From Chlamydomonas reinhardtii (lineage: Eukaryota; Chlorophyta; Chlorophyceae; Chlamydomonadales; Chlamydomonadaceae): a stretch of DNA of 64,000 bases. The DNA is taken from positions 2,955,907 to 3,019,906 of the forward strand of contig NC_057020.1 in NCBI RefSeq assembly GCF_000002595.2. The letters run 5' to 3'. Of this stretch, positions 59,856-64,000 are shown piece after piece. The position numbers were made by a program, and so were the translations under genes. Position 1 is the stretch's first letter. Each line of letters opens with the position of its first letter. The notes beneath the pieces were generated by a model. The model was not told the origin of the DNA. It was given only the letters and a program-made list of their open reading frames with translations, and made no database searches.

Positions 59856-62469
59856 GGCGAACCGTCAGGCCCAAGAAAACGTGCAGTAGCCTGTCGCCCT
59901 GTGCGCACCTGTCATGCCCCTGCGAGCGCCAGCAGCAAGCTGCGGGCATGGTCCATGGGTGGCAGACGCTGAACGAAGTTTCAACAATGATTGTTGACGT
60001 GCAGAAACGAAGGCTGGGCCGGCGAGGCTCCGGCTGTGCCCAGCCGGGGCAAAGCTGGCCCCGCGCAGAAGCATTTTGGACTAGGTATGACTGTTGAACA
60101 GAGCTAGCACTATCAGGCCTATGTATATGTGTGCGGTCCAAGCTAAGGAAGAGGACCGGTCTAGACGTCGATTCTGTGTCTCTGTGAACCCTTATTGTAT
60201 GACTCGCTTGCAACTTGTGCAAGCGCTGCCTGATATACCGAATGGTGGATGCAGGGCCCAAGGTCAAGCGACAGGTTGCATGGGATCCCCCATTCCCGCT
60301 CTTTGACCACGCACAAGACTCGCCAAGCCCCGCTTCCCCCGACAGACAGCCAACTTGGCCCCTGGTACATACAATTGCCCGCCAAACTATAAAGTCCCCG
60401 GGTGTCACTACCACCCTATACCAGACACAGCCAGACGCCACGCTGCTGTAACACGCGAGCGCCAGAATGCACGCAAGAGCCGGCGGTGCGCACCCCACGT
60501 ATGCACGTTGACATGCGCCATCACCGTTCTGGTATAACTCCGCTACCGGGCACATCGTTATGCGTATGCACCCGTGCGCTCAAGGGCGCGACTGAATGGC
60601 ACAGGCAAGCCTTGCCATGCGCCGGTCCTGTCGTTCTTCGTAATTCATACTGACTTTAGTTGCCGTAGCAGATCCCCTGATCCCAACCGCAGCACCGCTG
60701 TTGGCGGGGTGCCACATGCCACGCAACATTGCAAGCTGCCCGAACGGATTTGCTACAACTTTACCTGCCCCAACTCCAACATGTAGTGACCGGAGTGGGA
60801 TCGAGCTCAACGGATAGCTAGTATGCGTGTGGAGGGGTGGATACGGTGTCCTTCAGGTGTAAGCCAGCACCTAGCGGCGGCACAACAGCGGCGGCACATG
60901 GGCTCAGCAACCCATCTTCTTCGTGCAGTTGCATAGAGTCCGCACTGGACAGGGGCGCCCACCACGGGGCACCCCTGGCGCAGAAGGCGACCAAGCTTTA
61001 CACCGAAACATACGCTGCGACTCGAGTCCGCCGGCTTGTCAGATACCATGTAGGGGCAGAGGACACGCACGGTGTGAGCCGAAACTCGGATGTCCGCCCC
61101 CATCCATCCCCTACCGTACCCACCCGACCTTCCTTTGCATACAGTGCTTGCTGCTCTGCCTCTCACAGCCGCACAGTCTCCGACCGCCGCTTGCTGCCGT
61201 GCTGTGACAGGTACTGCCATCATTGCACGCCAGTATGCCGCCACTACCACGGCAGGATTCTGCCCGCCACCTGACTAAGCAGCTCCGCCGCCGCACCTGT
61301 CGGGGCGCCACCGTCGTCGCCACCTGTCATTACTCACAAATGCTGGCGGGACAGGCACTGCGGCCGGGGCGCGCCGTAGTACTGGTGCAGCAGCAGCCCA
61401 GGCATGGTCAAGCATTCTCAATAACAAGGCTTGTTGCGTGCCGCCTGCACATCCGGGTCACGCATTCTCACCGCCTGGCCGGCTGCCTGGCCACACTCCC
61501 TGCATGAGTGTGTGCGCCCCACTGCGGACAGGCAGCAGCCGTGACACAGGGCAAATGGGCCCCTCGCGCTGCAGCATTGCCTTGCTCACCGCTGTGTTGT
61601 GCACTAGCTCCGCATTCGTCACCGCCCTTCATGCACAGCAGGCAAAGCGGCGTGGGGCGCTCCCAGTGCTCCCATTTGTCGTGCAGCTCCACGTGCCGTC
61701 CACATGCATGCTGCAGCAGTGCAGCTTGACGGCGCGGGCGAGCGCGGCACCCAATGCGATGCAGCATGGTCGGCGCCGACCAGGGGTGCGCCGACAGCTT
61801 AGTTCCCGTTGGCCGTTGGGGCTGCAGTACGCTGTACGCGCTGCCCATGGGCCACGGCAGCCACCAACGTCGCTCATGGTCTCGAAACATGTTGTCGCCC
61901 TCACAATGCTAGCTGCTGCAGCACTGCAATGGCGGCAGAACAGCCACATCCGCTGCGGCGCAGCACGGCCGCATGATGCTGCTGGGCCTGCAGCGTTGCA
62001 CGCCATGTATGGCCGCCACGCAGTTGTTAAGGGCGGCACGCAAAGCCAGCCGCCTGGCTCACAGCTTGCTTGTTTGTGGGTTGTGGTTGTGGCGGCGCGT
62101 GCGGGACTCGAATCGGAAACCAAGCACCTTGTCCTCGGCTCAATTGGTTCCGACATCGGGTGCACGCACTGGGCGTAATGTAGCGCGCAAGGAAGGTTCA
62201 GATGTCGAGGGCTAAGCATTGGTAAGCCATGCCCGATCCTAGGGGCGGGGCGGAGCCAGTCGCATGGTTGACGTAGATTCGTGCTGTCAAGCAGGGGTGC
62301 CCGGAGCGTGCCGTTGCATGCGAGGCAATCCGGCCTCACTATCCACAAGCGGCTGCATCCCATCCTGGCATTTCATACATAACGCACATATACCTTACGC
62401 ATCACGAGTAGCGTCTGCGCGCTGCTTTCACTCGACAACATGCTGCTGCGTTGACCGAACTCCAGTAAA
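59856..62469. other. Divergent intergenic region between the coiled-coil gene and EB1
   Basis: About 2.6 kb with no supported protein gene. Long frames on both strands at about 61440-62360 lack recognisable features. A tRNA-like box A/box B pair lies on the minus strand at 62104-62143. The rest should include both promoters. Confidence 0.4.
62104..62143 (-). other. tRNA-like Pol III internal promoter (box A + box B): degenerate tRNA or SINE head
   Basis: On the minus strand TTGAGCCGAGGAC (62143-62131, box A-like) is followed by GATTCGAGTCC (62114-62104, box B-like). The spacing is close to that in a tRNA gene. I could not fold a full cloverleaf with a convincing acceptor stem, so this is either a decayed tRNA or the 5' part of a tRNA-derived SINE. 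Confidence 0.35.
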
Positions 62470-64000
62470 ATGTCGGTGCCGGTGCCCCATCCGCCTAACT
62501 TTAATATCGATCAGGGCTATGAGTACTATGCGGGCAAACCTGAACTGCTCGATTGGATAAACAGGCTTCTGCAGCTCAACTTGCAGCGGCTAGAGCAGGT
62601 AGGTGCCCCCGACAACTGTGAAGACTTATTCCATAATGAATTAACAACCTGCAATATTGCAGCTCACGTCCGGGGCTGTATATTGTCAAGTCCTGGATGG
62701 TAAGTTGCTTGAAGGGCCCCTGCGTTTTTGCAAAACATGCAATGAGCATGCAAGTATGCTCGACTTCACGAAACTGAAGCGACACAAGTGGCTTCTCGGG
62801 TCCCCGATGTGCTAGCCCGCCCTACTGCTGTTCTTCCCACGACGTGCCTCGCAGCTTTTCACGCACATGTGGTCCCTATTCGGAAAGTGAACTTCCATGC
62901 ACGCGAAGAGTATGAGATACTGCCAAACTACAAAGTGCTCCAAGCGGCGTTCAACGCCCTTGGCTTCACCAAGGTGGGCACTGGCACGGGTTCACCTAGC
63001 GCTCCAATCGGTTGGAGCTGTTTACGCCACCTGGCACGCAGCTGGGGTGGGAGTACTGCGGCATCATATGTCAGCGCCGTTCCATTACTGTGGCGTTTGC
63101 GTAACCTTACGACACACGCGCCTTGGGGCGTGTCAACCGCAGGAGCTGGCGGTCACGCGCCTCAGCCAGGCCTCGTCCTCGGACCTCATGGAGTTCGCGC
63201 AGTGGCTGTACAAAAGCTACAGGGGTGAGATACTTGAGTGCCATATCTCAGGCGCTGGTAGTAGGAGGTCCAGGTACATGCGAGCCAGTGTTGTGGCAGC
63301 ATACAGCATCAGCTCAGCTGCAGGGCCAAGCACCACAGCCAAGGGACATGCCCAGCACGCATGCCCGACACGGAGGTTCTTAGACTCGTGCTGTTTGCAC
63401 AACTGCTGCAGGTGCGGCTGGGCTGGCGGACTACAACCCGGTGGCGCGGCGGCAGATGTCGCTGAAGGGCGGCACCAACAACATCCCCTTTCCGGCATGC
63501 CTCAACAGCACCTACTTCGAGTTTGGGCGCTCCGACCGTGAGTGGCTCAATGGCTTGGGGATGAAGATGACGCACCGGTTCTTTGCACGCACCAAACATC
63601 ACGGACCTGCTGTTGCTGTATGCCCTTAAGAAGTCGTTGACGTACCGCTGCCACGGCTGCCATGCAGTGCGCTCAAGCGGCACGCACTGGACCACGCCAG
63701 CAGACTATGTGAAGTAAGTCAGGGACACGGGGGCCAGGGTCACAGTGGAGACCGGGGCCGGGCATTGAGAAGCAGACGACACACAATGCATTCTGTCATG
63801 CTATGACTCCCGGGCCCCCTCCGCTACCCAGGACGGCGCCGCGCACACGGTCCAGCACCAACACGCCCGGCACCGGCGGCCGGCCGATGTCGGTCACCGG
63901 CACGCAGACGGCCAGCGCCACAAAACGCAGCGTGCCCAACCTGAACGTGGGCAGCCGCTTCCGGGAGGGGCTGGCGGTGCCGCCAGAGCACCATCGGCGC
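62470..64000 (+). CDS. EB1: Microtubule plus-end-binding protein EB1, 5' part (continues past the right edge)
   Basis: EB1 tracks growing microtubule plus ends and in Chlamydomonas also marks flagellar tips and basal bodies. Exons seen: 62470-62598, 62663-62699, 62855-62973, 63143-63224, 63412-63537, 63668-63713, 63832->64000. All phases agree, giving 236 residues so far. The calponin-homology domain reads [85 protein letters not shown] and ends with [10 protein letters not shown], matching the FVQWFKKF...YDPVAARQ end of animal EB1. A linker rich in Ser, Thr, Pro and basic residues follows ([20 protein letters not shown]), as expected for the microtubule-binding linker. The EB-homology dimerisation domain should lie beyond the window. 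The start [20 protein letters not shown] is the only ATG that precedes the CH domain in frame. Confidence 0.92.
63434..63713 (+). other. EB1 segment between the CH domain and the Ser/Thr/Pro linker
   Basis: This stretch (end of exon 5 and exon 6) encodes [19 protein letters not shown] through TTPADYVK. It is not part of typical EB1 and contains two aromatic-rich pieces. Splicing is phase-consistent but alternative splicing is possible. Confidence 0.5.

Noticed and set aside
61438-62363. Frames of about 245 codons on both strands upstream of EB1
   Set aside because: Overlapping frames of similar length on opposite strands with Cys/Arg/His-rich composition and no motif; treated as non-coding.

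Overview
The window is nuclear DNA of a volvocalean green alga, almost certainly Chlamydomonas reinhardtii or a very close relative. The evidence is GC-rich sequence with many short introns (GTGAG/GTGCG donors, CAG acceptors), TGTAA-type poly(A) signals, a gametolysin-type M11 metalloprotease with Pro-rich tracts, and a CP29 (LHCB4) protein whose N-terminus reads like the C. reinhardtii protein. No source was given, so the species is inferred. From memory, FTSH2 and LHCB4 lie close together on chromosome 17 of C. reinhardtii, which would fit.

Layout, left to right. FTSH2, thylakoid FtsH protease (+, 230-3791). Type II membrane DUF6492-like putative glycosyltransferase (-, 4948-8045). Gametolysin-like M11 metalloprotease with Pro-rich regions (+, about 9564-14897). 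Plastid-type YidD (-, 16648-18066). LHCB4/CP29 (-, 19585-20972). FAM135-like putative lipase/esterase (-, 23187-31407). Leucine-rich-repeat, single-pass membrane protein without a kinase (+, 32223-39827). Plastid MinE (-, 41702-42597). HMA1-type P1B ATPase with His-rich tails at both ends (+, 44805-50450). A 1000-residue coiled-coil protein of unknown function (-, 53623-59855). EB1 microtubule plus-end protein, cut by the right edge (+, 62470->64000).

Eight of the eleven gene models (FTSH2, YidD, LHCB4, FAM135-like, LRR, MinE, HMA1, coiled-coil) were assembled exon by exon, with splice phase checked at every junction and an uninterrupted frame. EB1 was checked the same way up to the window edge. 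The M11 gene is phase-consistent but its first exon and 3' end are uncertain. One internal exon edge of the DUF6492 gene is unresolved.

Five gene products act in or on the chloroplast: FtsH2 (PSII repair), CP29 (light harvesting, state transitions), YidD (membrane insertion), MinE (division-site placement) and HMA1 (envelope metal transport). The rest point to the cell surface, endomembranes or the microtubule system. There is no operon-like organisation. Gene pairs are mostly convergent or divergent, and convergent pairs often show opposed TGTAA signals between them.

The less ordinary content is the doubly His-tailed HMA1, a possible alternative membrane-anchored end of the M11 protease, short repeats shared between introns of unrelated genes, a splice donor that forms part of a minisatellite, a probable LINE 3' end at 51.69-52.78 kb, and a tRNA-like box A/box B pair at 62.1 kb. 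I saw no CRISPR array, no rRNA and no confident tRNA gene. I did not find a clearly new multi-gene system.
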